Source of the DNA: Phytophthora hibernalis
Lineage: Eukaryota; Oomycota; Peronosporomycetes; Peronosporales; Peronosporaceae
Assembly: GCA_012656075.1 (NCBI GenBank)
Contig: JAAKBF010000233.1
Coordinates: 1 to 64,000 of the forward strand
Direction: 5' to 3'
DNA length: 64,000 bases
In this document: piece by piece, positions 1 through 13,101 of the stretch
Layout of the letters: each line of letters opens with the position of its first letter
Position numbering within the stretch: the stretch's first letter is position 1
The notes under the pieces: generated by a model
The model's database searches: none
Seen by the model: the letters and a program-made list of their open reading frames with translations, nothing else
What the model was told of the DNA's origin: nothing
Position numbers and translations under genes: made by a program

Positions 1-1662
1 TTTGCGACGTGAGGCGCCGATACTAACAGACCCGATCTCGCCATGGCGCGACAGTTCTTTAGCACAGCGGATCATGAAGTGATGCTGCCACGCGCTCTTG
101 GTGAACTTGGGCTGCTCAATAACCGGGACAAGGGTTGGAGACGTGGGGATGGAGAGCATCTCCCTCTATAGGAACAGCTGCGAAAACGACGGCTACAATG
201 AGTGGACGGAGCACACAACCGACGTAGCCCTTCGTAGTCGAATGCACCTGGAAAAGCGTGTTGTGACAGGTCGTGTTGAAACCCGGTTGTTCTGATTTGG
301 GAGACCCATTCGTGAGACGTCTCGGTGAGCCAACGAGTTGGTAGTGGTGGTGTGTGCGTGCAGGGGATAGCTCCCTGAGTTGCTCTTTGGCCATAACCAT
401 TGTGAAGTGATCATACTTCAACTCCATCGACGCCGCGTTCTTCAGCGTGTTCGAGTACTTCGGTTTCGCGCTAAAGAAAAAGACCACTTCATCCATAATA
501 AAGTGTCGATGGAAGCGACCAATCCCAAGACGCCATTCCATTGGTTTGCGACGTGAGGCGCCGATACTAACAGACCCGATCTCGCCATGGCGCGACTGTT
601 CTTTAGCACAGCGGATCATGAAGTGATGCTGCCACGCGCTCTTGGTGAACTTGGGCTGCTCAATAACCGGGACAAAGGGTTGGAGACGTGGGGATGGAGA
701 GCATCTCCCTCTATAGGAACAGCTGCGAAAACGACGGCTACAATGAGTGGACGGAGCACACAACCGACGTAGCCCTTCGTAGTCGAATGCACCTGGAAAA
801 GCGTGTTGTGACAGGTCGTGTTGAAACCCGGTTGTTCTGATTTGGGAGACCCATTCGTGAGACGTCTCGGTGAGCCAACGAGTTGGTAGTGGTGGTGTGT
901 GCAGGGGATAGCTCCCTGAGTTGCTCTTTGGCCATAACCATTGTGAAGTGATCATACTTCAACTCCATCGACGCCGCGTTCTTCAGCGTGTTCGAGTACT
1001 TCGGTTTCGCGCTAAAGAAAAAGACCACTTCATCCATAATAAAGTGTCGATGGAAGCGACCAATCCCAAGACGCCATTCCATTGGTTTGCGACGTGAGGC
1101 GCCGATACTAACAGACCCGATCTCGCCATGGCGCGACTGTTCTTTAGCACAGCGGATCATGAAGTGATGCTGCCACGCGCTCTTGGTGAACTTGGGCTGC
1201 TCAATAAGCGGGACAAAGGGTTGGAGACGTGGGGATGGAGAGCATCTCCTCTATAGGAACAGCTGCGAAAACGACGGCTACAATGAGTGGACGGAGCACA
1301 CAACCGACGTAGCCCTTCGTAGTCGAATGCACCTGGAAAAGCGTGTTGTGACAGGTCGTGTTGAAACCCGGTTGTTCTGATTTGGGAGACCCATTCGTGA
1401 GACGTCTCGGTGAGCCAACGAGTTGGTAGTGGTGGTGTGTGCGTGCAGGGGATAGCTCCCTGAGTTGCTCTTTGGCCATAACCATTGTGAAGCGATCATA
1501 CTTCAACTCCATCGACGCCGCGTTCTTCAGCGTGTTCGAGTACTTCGGTTTCGCGCTAAAGAAAAAGACCACTTCATCCATAATAAAGTGTCGATGGAAG
1601 CGACCAATCCCAAGACGCCATTCCATTGGTTTGCGACGTGAGGCGCCGATACTAACAGACCC

Positions 1663-1752
1663 GATCTCGCCATGGCACGACTGTTCTTTAGCACAGCGGA
1701 TCATGACGATCTCGCCATGGCGCGACAGTTCTTTAGCACAGCGGATCATGAA
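1663..1752. repeat. 45-bp internal tandem duplication that defines the long unit (first example)
   Basis: Two adjacent 45-bp copies start with gatctcgccatggc at 1663 and 1708. The first copy reads gactgttc and ends catgac; the second reads gacagttc and ends catgaa. Short units have only one copy and normally read gactgttc. Read on the minus strand the copy is 15 codons and adds a second near-identical peptide (MIRCAKE..S.HGEI) without changing frame. Confidence 0.9.
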
Positions 1753-4700
1753 GTGATGCTGCCACGCGCTCTTGGTGAACTTGGGCTGCTCAATAACCGG
1801 GACAAAGGGTTGGAGACGTGGGGATGGAGAGCATCTCCCTCTATAGGAACAGCTGCGAAAACGACGGCTACAATGAGTGGACGGAGCACACAACCGACGT
1901 AGCCCTTCGTAGTCGAATGCACCTGGAAAAGCGTGTTGTGACAGGTCGTGTTGAAACCCGGTTGTTCTGATTTGGGAGACCCATTCGTGAGACGTCTCGG
2001 TGAGCCAACGAGTTGGTAGTGGTGGTGTGTGCGTGCAGGGGATAGCTCCTGAGTTGCTCTTTGGCCATAACCATTGTGAAGCGATCATACTTCAACTCCA
2101 TCGACGCCGCGTTCTTCAGCGTGTTCGAGTACTTCGGTTTCGCGCTAAAGAAAAAAGACCACTTCATCCATAATAAAGTGTCGATGGAAGCGACCAATCC
2201 CAAGACGCCATTCCATTGGTTTGCGACGTGAGGCGCCGATACTAACAGACCCGATCTCGCCATGGCGCGACTGTTCTTTAGCACAGCGGATCATGAAGTG
2301 ATGCTGCCACGCGCTCTTGGTGAACTTGGGCTGCTCAATAAGCGGGACAAAGGGTTGGAGACGTGGGGATGGAGCATCTCCCTCTATAGGAACAGCTGCG
2401 AAAACGACGGCTATGAGTGGACGGAGCACACAACCGACGTAGCCCTTCGTAGTCGAATGCACCTGGAAAAGCGTGTTGTGACAGGTCGTGTTGAAACCCG
2501 GTTGTTCTGATTTGGGAAACCCATTCGTGAGACGTCTCGGTGAGCCAACGAGTTGGTAGTGGTGGTGTGTGCGTGCAGGGGATAGCTCCTGAGTTGCTCT
2601 TTGGCCATAACCATTGTGAAGTGATCATACTTCAACTCCATCGACGCCGCGTTCTTCAGCGTGTTCGAGTACTTCGGTTTCGCGCTAAAGAAAAAAGACC
2701 ACTTCATCCATAATAAAGTGTCGATGGAAGCGACCAATCCCAAGACGCCATTCCATTGGTTTGCGACGTGAGGCGCCGATACTAACAGACCCCATCTAGC
2801 CATGGCGCGACTGTTCTTTAGCACAGCGGATCATGAAGTGATGCTGCCACGCGCTCTTGGTGAACTTGGGCTGCTCAATAAGCGGGACAAAGGGTTGGAG
2901 ACGTGGGGATGGAGAGCATCTCCCTCTAGGAACAGCTGCGAAAACGACGGCTACAATGAGTGGACGGAGCACACAACCGACGTAGCCCTTCGTAGTCGAA
3001 TGCACCTGGAAAAGCGTGTTGTGACAGGTCGTGTTGAAACCCGGTTGTTCTGATTTGGGAGACCCATTCGTGAGACGTCTCGGTGAGCCAACGAGTTGGT
3101 AGTGGTGGTGTGTGCGTGCGGGGATAGCTCCCTGAGTTGCTCTTTGGCCATAACCATTGTGAAGTGATCATACTTCAACTCCATCGACGCCGCGTTCTTC
3201 AGCGTGTTCGAGTACTTCGGTTTCGCGCTAAAGAAAAAGACCACTTCATCCATAATAAAGTGTCGATGGAAGCGACCAATCCCAAGACGCCATTCCATTG
3301 GTTTGCGACGTGAGGCGCCGATACTAACAGACCCGATCTCGCCATGGCGCGACTGTTCTTTAGCACAGCGGATCATGAAGTGATGCTGCCACGCGCTCTT
3401 GGTGAACTTGGGCTGCTCAATAAGCGGGACAAAGGGTTGGAGACGTGGGGATGGAGAGCATCTCCCTCTATAGGAACAGCTGCGAAAACGACGGCTACAA
3501 TGAGTGGACGGAGCACACAACCGACGTAGCCCTTCGTAGTCGAATGCACCTGGAAAAGCGTGTTGTGACAGGTCGTGTTGAAACCCGGTTGTTCTGATTT
3601 GGGAGACCCATTCGTGAGACGTCTCGGTGAGCCAACGAGTTGGTAGTGGTGGTGTGTGCGTGCAGGGGATAGCTCCCTGAGTTGCTCTTTGGCCATAACC
3701 ATTGTGAAGTGATCATACTTCAACTCCATCGACGCCGCGTTCTTCAGCGTGTTCGAGTACTTCGGTTTCGCGCTAAAGAAAAAAGACCACTTCATCCATA
3801 ATAAAGTGTCGATGGAAGCGACCAATCCCAAGACGCCATTCCATTGGTTTGCGACGTGAGGCGCCGATACTAACAGACCCGATCTCGCCATGGCGCGACT
3901 GTTCTTTAGCACAGCGGATCATGACGATCTCGCCATGGCGCGACAGTTCTTTAGCACAGCGGATCATGAAGTGATGCTGCCACGCGCTCTTGGTGAACTT
4001 GGGCTGCTCAATAACCGGGACAAAGGGTTGGAGACGTGGGGATGGAGAGCATCTCCCTCTATAGGAACAGCTGCGAAAACGACGGCTACAATGAGTGGAC
4101 GGAGCACACAACCGACGTAGCCCTTCGTAGTCGAATGCACCTGGAAAAGCGTGTTGTGACAGGTCGTGTTGAAACCCGGTTGTTCTGATTTGGGAGACCC
4201 ATTCGTGAGACGTCTCGGTGAGCCAACGAGTTGGTAGTGGTGGTGTGTGCGTGCAGGGGATAGCTCCCTGAGTTGCTCTTTGGCCATAACCATTGTGAAG
4301 CGATCATACTTCAACTCCATCGACGCCGCGTTCTTCAGCGTGTTCGAGTACTTCGGTTTCGCGCTAAAGAAAAAGACCACTTCATCCATAATAAAGTGTC
4401 GATGGAAGCGACCAATCCCAAGACGCCATTCCATTGGTTTGCGACGTGAGGCGCCGATACTAACAGACCCGATCTCGCCATGGCGCGACTGTTCTTTAGC
4501 ACAGCGGATCATGAAGTGATGCTGCCACGCGCTCTTGGTGAACTTGGGCTGCTCAATAAGCGGGACAAAGGGTTGGAGACGTGGGGATGGAGAGCATCTC
4601 CCTCTATAGGAACAGCTGCGAAAACGACGGCTACAATGAGTGGACGGAGCACACAACCGACGTAGCCCTTCGTAGTCGAATGCACCTGGAAAAGCGTGTT

Positions 4701-4982
4701 GTGACAGGTCGTGTTGAAACCCGGTTGTTCTGATTTGGGAGACCCATTCGTGAGACGTCTCGGTGAGCCAACGAGTTGGTAGTGGTGGTGTGTGCGTGCA
4801 GGGGATAGCTCCCTGAGTTGCTCTTTGGCCATAACCATTGTGAAGTGATCATACTTCAACTCCATCGACGCCGCGTTCTTCAGCGTGTTCGAGTACTTCG
4901 GTTTCGCGCTAAAGAAAAAGACCACTTCATCCATAATAAAGTGTCGATGGAAGCGACCAATCCCAAGACGCCATTCCATTGG

Positions 4983-7900
4983 TTTGCGACGTGAGGCGCC
5001 GATACTAACAGACCCGATCTCGCCATGGCACGACTGTTCTTAGCACAGCGGATCATGACGATCTCGCCATGGCGCGACAGTTCTTTAGCACAGCGGATCA
5101 TGAAGTGATGCTGCCACGCGCTCTTGGTGAACTTGGGCTGCTCAATAAGCGGGACAAAGGGTTGGAGACGTGGGGATGGAGAGCATCTCCCTCTATAGGA
5201 ACAGCTGCGAAAACGACGGCTACAATGAGTGGACGGAGCACACAACCGACGTAGCCCTTCGTAGTCGAATGCACCTGGAAAAGCGTGTTGTGACAGGTCG
5301 TGTTGAAACCCGGTTGTTCTGATTTGGGAGACCCATTCGTGAGACGTCTCGGTGAGCCAACGAGTTGGTAGTGGTGGTGTGTGCGTGCAGGGGATAGCTC
5401 CTGAGTTGCTCTTTGGCCATAACCATTGTGAAGTGATCATACTTCAACTCCATCGACGCCGCGTTCTTCAGCGTGTTCGAGTACTTCGGTTTCGCGCTAA
5501 AGAAAAAGACCACTTCATCCATAATAAAGTGTCGATGGAAGCGACCAATCCCAAGACGCCATTCCATTGGTTTGCGACGTGAGGCGCCGATACTAACAGA
5601 CCCGATCTCGCCATGGCGCGACTGTTCTTTAGCACAGCGGATCATGACGATCTCGCCATGGCGCGACAGTTCTTTAGCACAGCGGATCATGAAGTGATGC
5701 TGCCACGCGCTCTTGGTGAACTTGGGCTGCTCAATAAGCGGGACAAAGGGTTGGAGACGTGGGGATGGAGAGCATCTCCTCTATAGGAACAGCTGCGAAA
5801 ACGACGGCTACAATGAGTGGACGGAGCACACAACCGACGTAGCCCTTCGTAGTCGAATGCACCTGGAAAAGCGTGTTGTGACAGGTCGTGTTGAAACCCG
5901 GTTGTTCTGATTTGGGAGACCCATTCGTGAGACGTCTCGGTGAGCCAACGAGTTGGTAGTGGTGGTGTGTGCGTGCAGGGATAGCTCCCTGAGTTGCTCT
6001 TTGGCCATAACCATTGTGAAGCGATCATACTTCAACTCCATCGACGCCGCGTTCTTCAGCGTGTTCGAGTACTTCGGTTTCGCGCTAAAGAAAAAGACCA
6101 CTTCATCCATAATAAAGTGTCGATGGAAGCGACCAATCCCAAGACGCCATTCCATTGGTTTGCGACGTGAGGCGCCGATACTAACAGACCCGATCTCGCC
6201 ATGGCACGACTGTTCTTTAGCACAGCGGATCATGACGATCTCGCCATGGCGCGACAGTTCTTTAGCACAGCGGATCATGAAGTGATGCTGCCACGCGCTC
6301 TTGGTGAACTTGGGCTGCTCAATAAGCGGGACAAAGGGTTGGAGACGTGGGGATGGAGAGCATCTCCCTCTATAGGAACAGCTGCGAAAACGACGGCTAC
6401 AATGAGTGGACGGAGCACACAACCGACGTAGCCCTTCGTAGTCGAATGCACCTGGAAAAGCGTGTTGTGACAGGTCGTGTTGAAACCCGGTTGTTCTGAT
6501 TTGGGAGACCCATTCGTGAGACGTCTCGGTGAGCCAACGAGTTGGTAGTGGTGGTGTGTGCGTGCAGGGGATAGCTCCCTGAGTTGCTCTTTGGCCATAA
6601 CCATTGTGAAGCGATCATACTTCAACTCCATCGACGCCGCGTTCTTCAGCGTGTTCGAGTACTTCGGTTTCGCGCTAAAGAAAAAGACCACTTCATCCAT
6701 AATAAAGTGTCGATGGAAGCGACCAATCCCAAGACGCCATTCCATTGGTTTGCGACGTGAGGCGCCGATACTAACAGACCCGATCTCGCCATGGCACGAC
6801 TGTTCTTTAGCACAGCGGATCATGACGATCTCGCCATGGCGCGACAGTTCTTTAGCACAGCGGATCATGAAGTGATGCTGCCACGCGCTCTTGGTGAACT
6901 TGGGCTGCTCAATAAGCGGGACAAAGGGTTGGAGACGTGGGGATGGAGAGCATCTCCCTCTATAGGAACAGCTGCGAAAACGACGGCTACAATGAGTGGA
7001 CGGAGCACACAACCGACGTAGCCCTTCGTAGTCGAATGCACCTGGAAAAGCGTGTTGTGACAGGTCGTGTTGAAACCCGGTTGTTCTGATTTGGGAGACC
7101 CATTCGTGAGACGTCTCGGTGAGCCAACGAGTTGGTAGTGGTGGTGTGTGCGTGCAGGGGATAGCTCCTGAGTTGCTCTTTGGCCATAACCATTGTGAAG
7201 CGATCATACTTCAACTCCATCGACGCCGCGTTCTTCAGCGTGTTCGAGTACTTCGGTTTCGCGCTAAAGAAAAAGACCACTTCATCCATAATAAAGTGTC
7301 GATGGAAGCGACCAATCCCAAGACGCCATTCCATTGGTTTGCGACGTGAGGCGCCGATACTAACAGACCCGATCTCGCCATGGCACGACTGTTCTTTAGC
7401 ACAGCGGATCATGACGATCTCGCCATGGCGCGACAGTTCTTTAGCACAGCGGATCATGAAGTGATGCTGCCACGCGCTCTTGGTGAACTTGGGCTGCTCA
7501 ATAACCGGGACAAAGGGTTGGAGACGTGGGGATGGAGAGCATCTCCCTCTATAGGAACAGCTGCGAAAACGACGGCTACAATGAGTGGACGGAGCACACA
7601 ACCGACGTAGCCCTTCGTAGTCGAATGCACCTGGAAAAGCGTGTTGTGACAGGTCGTGTTGAAACCCGGTTGTTCTGATTTGGGAGACCCATTCGTGAGA
7701 CGTCTCGGTGAGCCAACGAGTTGGTAGTGGTGGTGTGTGCGTGCAGGGGATAGCTCCTGAGTTGCTCTTTGGCCATAACCATTGTGAAGCGATCATACTT
7801 CAACTCCATCGACGCCGCGTTCTTCAGCGTGTTCGAGTACTTCGGTTTCGCGCTAAAGAAAAAGACCACTTCATCCATAATAAAGTGTCGATGGAAGCGA

Positions 7901-10900
7901 CCAATCCCAAGACGCCATTCCATTGGTTTGCGACGTGAGGCGCCGATACTAACAGACCCGATCTCGCCATGGCACGACTGTTCTTTAGCACAGCGGATCA
8001 TGACGATCTCGCCATGGCGCGACAGTTCTTTAGCACAGCGGATCATGAAGTGATGCTGCCACGCGCTCTTGGTGAACTTGGGCTGCTCAATAAGCGGGAC
8101 AAAGGGTTGGAGACGTGGGGATGGAGAGCATCTCCCTCTATAGGAACAGCTGCGAAAACGACGGCTACAATGAGTGGACGGAGCACACAACCGACGTAGC
8201 CCTTCGTAGTCGAATGCACCTGGAAAAGCGTGTTGTGACAGGTCGTGTTGAAACCCGGTTGTTCTGATTTGGGAGACCCATTCGTGAGACGTCTCGGTGA
8301 GCCAACGAGTTGGTAGTGGTGGTGTGTGCGTGCAGGGGATAGCTCCCTGAGTTGCTCTTTGGCCATAACCATTGTGAAGCGATCATACTTCAACTCCATC
8401 GACGCCGCGTTCTTCAGCGTGTTCGAGTACTTCGGTTTCGCGCTAAAGAAAAAGACCACTTCATCCATAATAAAGTGTCGATGGAAGCGACCAATCCCAA
8501 GACGCCATTCCATTGGTTTGCGACGTGAGGCGCCGATACTAACAGACCCGATCTCGCCATGGCACGACTGTTCTTTAGCACAGCGGATCATGACGATCTC
8601 GCCATGGCGCGACAGTTCTTTAGCACAGCGGATCATGAAGTGATGCTGCCACGCGCTCTTGGTGAACTTGGGCTGCTCAATAACCGGGACAAAGGGTTGG
8701 AGACGTGGGGATGGAGAGCATCTCCCTCTATAGGAACAGCTGCGAAAACGACGGCTACAATGAGTGGACGGAGCACACAACCGACGTAGCCCTTCGTAGT
8801 CGAATGCACCTGGAAAAGCGTGTTGTGACAGGTCGTGTTGAAACCCGGTTGTTCTGATTTGGGAGACCCATTCGTGAGACGTCTCGGTGAGCCAACGAGT
8901 TGGTAGTGGTGGTGTGTGCGTGCAGGGGATAGCTCCTGAGTTGCTCTTTGGCCATAACCATTGTGAAGCGATCATACTTCAACTCCATCGACGCCGCGTT
9001 CTTCAGCGTGTTCGAGTACTTCGGTTTCGCGCTAAAGAAAAAGACCACTTCATCCATAATAAAGTGTCGATGGAAGCGACCAATCCCAAGACGCCATTCC
9101 ATTGGTTTGCGACGTGAGGCGCCGATACTAACAGACCCGATCTCGCCATGGCACGACTGTTCTTTAGCACAGCGGATCATGACGATCTCGCCATGGCGCG
9201 ACAGTTCTTTAGCACAGCGGATCATGAAGTGATGCTGCCACGCGCTCTTGGTGAACTTGGGCTGCTCAATAACCGGGACAAAGGGTTGGAGACGTGGGGA
9301 TGGAGAGCATCTCCCTCTATAGGAACAGCTGCGAAAACGACGGCTACAATGAGTGGACGGAGCACACAACCGACGTAGCCCTTCGTAGTCGAATGCACCT
9401 GGAAAAGCGTGTTGTGACAGGTCGTGTTGAAACCCGGTTGTTCTGATTTGGGAGACCCATTCGTGAGACGTCTCGGTGAGCCAACGAGTTGGTAGTGGTG
9501 GTGTGTGCGTGCAGGGGATAGCTCCCTGAGTTGCTCTTTGGCCATAACCATTGTGAAGCGATCATACTTCAACTCCATCGACGCCGCGTTCTTCAGCGTG
9601 TTCGAGTACTTCGGTTTCGCGCTAAAGAAAAAGACCACTTCATCCATAATAAAGTGTCGATGGAAGCGACCAATCCCAAGACGCCATTCCATTGGTTTGC
9701 GACGTGAGGCGCCGATACTAACAGACCCGATCTCGCCATGGCACGACTGTTCTTTAGCACAGCGGATCATGACGATCTCGCCATGGCGCGACAGTTCTTT
9801 AGCACAGCGGATCATGAAGTGATGCTGCCACGCGCTCTTGGTGAACTTGGGCTGCTCAATAACCGGGACAAAGGGTTGGAGACGTGGGGATGGAGAGCAT
9901 CTCCCTCTATAGGAACAGCTGCGAAAACGACGGCTACAATGAGTGGACGGAGCACACAACCGACGTAGCCCTTCGTAGTCGAATGCACCTGGAAAAGCGT
10001 GTTGTGACAGGTCGTGTTGAAACCCGGTTGTTCTGATTTGGGAGACCCATTCGTGAGACGTCTCGGTGAGCCAACGAGTTGGTAGTGGTGGTGTGTGCGT
10101 GCAGGGGATAGCTCCCTGAGTTGCTCTTTGGCCATAACCATTGTGAAGCGATCATACTTCAACTCCATCGACGCCGCGTTCTTCAGCGTGTTCGAGTACT
10201 TCGGTTTCGCGCTAAAGAAAAAGACCACTTCATCCATAATAAAGTGTCGATGGAAGCGACCAATCCCAAGACGCCATTCCATTGGTTTGCGACGTGAGGC
10301 GCCGATACTAACAGACCCGATCTCGCCATGGCACGACTGTTCTTTAGCACAGCGGATCATGACGATCTCGCCATGGCGCGACAGTTCTTTAGCACAGCGG
10401 ATCATGAAGTGATGCTGCCACGCGCTCTTGGTGAACTTGGGCTGCTCAATAACCGGGACAAAGGGTTGGAGACGTGGGGATGGAGAGCATCTCCCTCTAT
10501 AGGAACAGCTGCGAAAACGACGGCTACAATGAGTGGACGGAGCACACAACCGACGTAGCCCTTCGTAGTCGAATGCACCTGGAAAAGCGTGTTGTGACAG
10601 GTCGTGTTGAAACCCGGTTGTTCTGATTTGGGAGACCCATTCGTGAGACGTCTCGGTGAGCCAACGAGTTGGTAGTGGTGGTGTGTGCGTGCAGGGGATA
10701 GCTCCCTGAGTTGCTCTTTGGCCATAACCATTGTGAAGCGATCATACTTCAACTCCATCGACGCCGCGTTCTTCAGCGTGTTCGAGTACTTCGGTTTCGC
10801 GCTAAAGAAAAAGACCACTTCATCCATAATAAAGTGTCGATGGAAGCGACCAATCCCAAGACGCCATTCCATTGGTTTGCGACGTGAGGCGCCGATACTA

Positions 10901-11465
10901 ACAGACCCGATCTCGCCATGGCACGACTGTTCTTTAGCACAGCGGATCATGACGATCTCGCCATGGCGCGACAGTTCTTTAGCACAGCGGATCATGAAGT
11001 GATGCTGCCACGCGCTCTTGGTGAACTTGGGCTGCTCAATAACCGGGACAAAGGGTTGGAGACGTGGGGATGGAGAGCATCTCCTCTATAGGAACAGCTG
11101 CGAAAACGACGGCTACAATGAGTGGACGGAGCACACAACCGACGTAGCCCTTCGTAGTCGAATGCACCTGGAAAAGCGTGTTGTGACAGGTCGTGTTGAA
11201 ACCCGGTTGTTCTGATTTGGGAGACCCATTCGTGAGACGTCTCGGTGAGCCAACGAGTTGGTAGTGGTGGTGTGTGCGTGCAGGGGATAGCTCCCTGAGT
11301 TGCTCTTTGGCCATAACCATTGTGAAGCGATCATACTTCAACTCCATCGACGCCGCGTTCTTCAGCGTGTTCGAGTACTTCGGTTTCGCGCTAAAGAAAA
11401 AAGACCACTTCATCCATAATAAAGTGTCGATGGAAGCGACCAATCCCAAGACGCCATTCCATTGG
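4983..11465. repeat. Homogenised block of 11 consecutive 590-bp-type units
   Basis: Units 10 to 20 all carry the internal 45-bp duplication. From unit 12 on they differ from one another by only a few positions, such as aaccgg/aagcgg and ctccctgag/ctcctgag. Other long units are isolated at 1630, 3848 and 17453. A contiguous run of one variant inside a mixed array is what unequal exchange or segmental amplification produces, so this block is probably the most recently expanded part. Confidence 0.85.
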
Positions 11466-13101
11466 TTTGCGACGTGAGGCGCCGATACTAACAGACCCGA
11501 TCTCGCCATGGCGCGACTGTTCTTTAGCACAGCGGATCATGAAGTGATGCTGCCACGCGCTCTTGGTGAACTTGGGCTGCTCAATAACCGGGACAAAGGG
11601 TTGGAGACGTGGGGATGGAGAGCATCTCCCTCTATAGGAACAGCTGCGAAAACGACGGCTACAATGAGTGGACGGAGCACACAACCGACGTAGCCCTTCG
11701 TAGTCGAATGCACCTGGAAAAGCGTGTTGTGACAGGTCGTGTTGAAACCCGGTTGTTCTGATTTGGGAGACCCATTCGTGAGACGTCTCGGTGAGCCAAC
11801 GAGTTGGTAGTGGTGGTGTGTGCGTGCAGGGGATAGCTCCCTGAGTTGCTCTTTGGCCATAACCATTGTGAAGCGATCATACTTCAACTCCATCGACGCC
11901 GCGTTCTTCAGCGTGTTCGAGTACTTCGGTTTCGCGCTAAAGAAAAAGACCACTTCATCCATAATAAAGTGTCGATGGAAGCGACCAATCCCAAGACGCC
12001 ATTCCATTGGTTTGCGACGTGAGGCGCCGATACTAACAGACCCGATCTCGCCATGGCGCGACTGTTCTTTAGCACAGCGGATCATGAAGTGATGCTGCCA
12101 CGCGCTCTTGGTGAACTTGGGCTGCTCAATAACCGGGACAAAGGGTTGGAGACGTGGGGATGGAGAGCATCTCCCTCTATAGGAACAGCTGCGAAAACGA
12201 CGGCTACAATGAGTGGACGGAGCACACAACCGACGTAGCCCTTCGTAGTCGAATGCACCTGGAAAAGCGTGTTGTGACAGGTCGTGTTGAAACCCGGTTG
12301 TTCTGATTTGGGAGACCCATTCGTGAGACGTCTCGGTGAGCCAACGAGTTGGTAGTGGTGGTGTGTGCGTGCAGGGGATAGCTCCCTGAGTTGCTCTTTG
12401 GCCATAACCATTGTGAAGCGATCATACTTCAACTCCATCGACGCCGCGTTCTTCAGCGTGTTCGAGTACTTCGGTTTCGCGCTAAAGAAAAAAGACCACT
12501 TCATCCATAATAAAGTGTCGATGGAAGCGACCAATCCCAAGACGCCATTCCATTGGTTTGCGACGTGAGGCGCCGATACTAACAGACCCGATCTCGCCAT
12601 GGCGCGACTGTTCTTTAGCACAGCGGATCATGAAGTGATGCTGCCACGCGCTCTTGGTGAACTTGGGCTGCTCAATAACCGGGACAAAGGGTTGGAGACG
12701 TGGGGATGGAGAGCATCTCCCTCTATAGGAACAGCTGCGAAAACGACGGCTACAATGAGTGGACGGAGCACACAACCGACGTAGCCCTTCGTAGTCGAAT
12801 GCACCTGGAAAAGCGTGTTGTGACAGGTCGTGTTGAAACCCGGTTGTTCTGATTTGGGAGACCCATTCGTGAGACGTCTCGGTGAGCCAACGAGTTGGTA
12901 GTGGTGGTGTGTGCGTGCAGGGGATAGCTCCCTGAGTTGCTCTTTGGCCATAACCATTGTGAAGCGATCATACTTCAACTCCATCGACGCCGCGTTCTTC
13001 AGCGTGTTCGAGTACTTCGGTTTCGCGCTAAAGAAAAAGACCACTTCATCCATAATAAAGTGTCGATGGAAGCGACCAATCCCAAGACGCCATTCCATTG
13101 G

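Noticed and set aside
22..32. TACTAAC branch-point-like sequence in every repeat unit
   Set aside because: No consistent donor or polypyrimidine-AG partner at proper distance, so a chance match repeated by the array.
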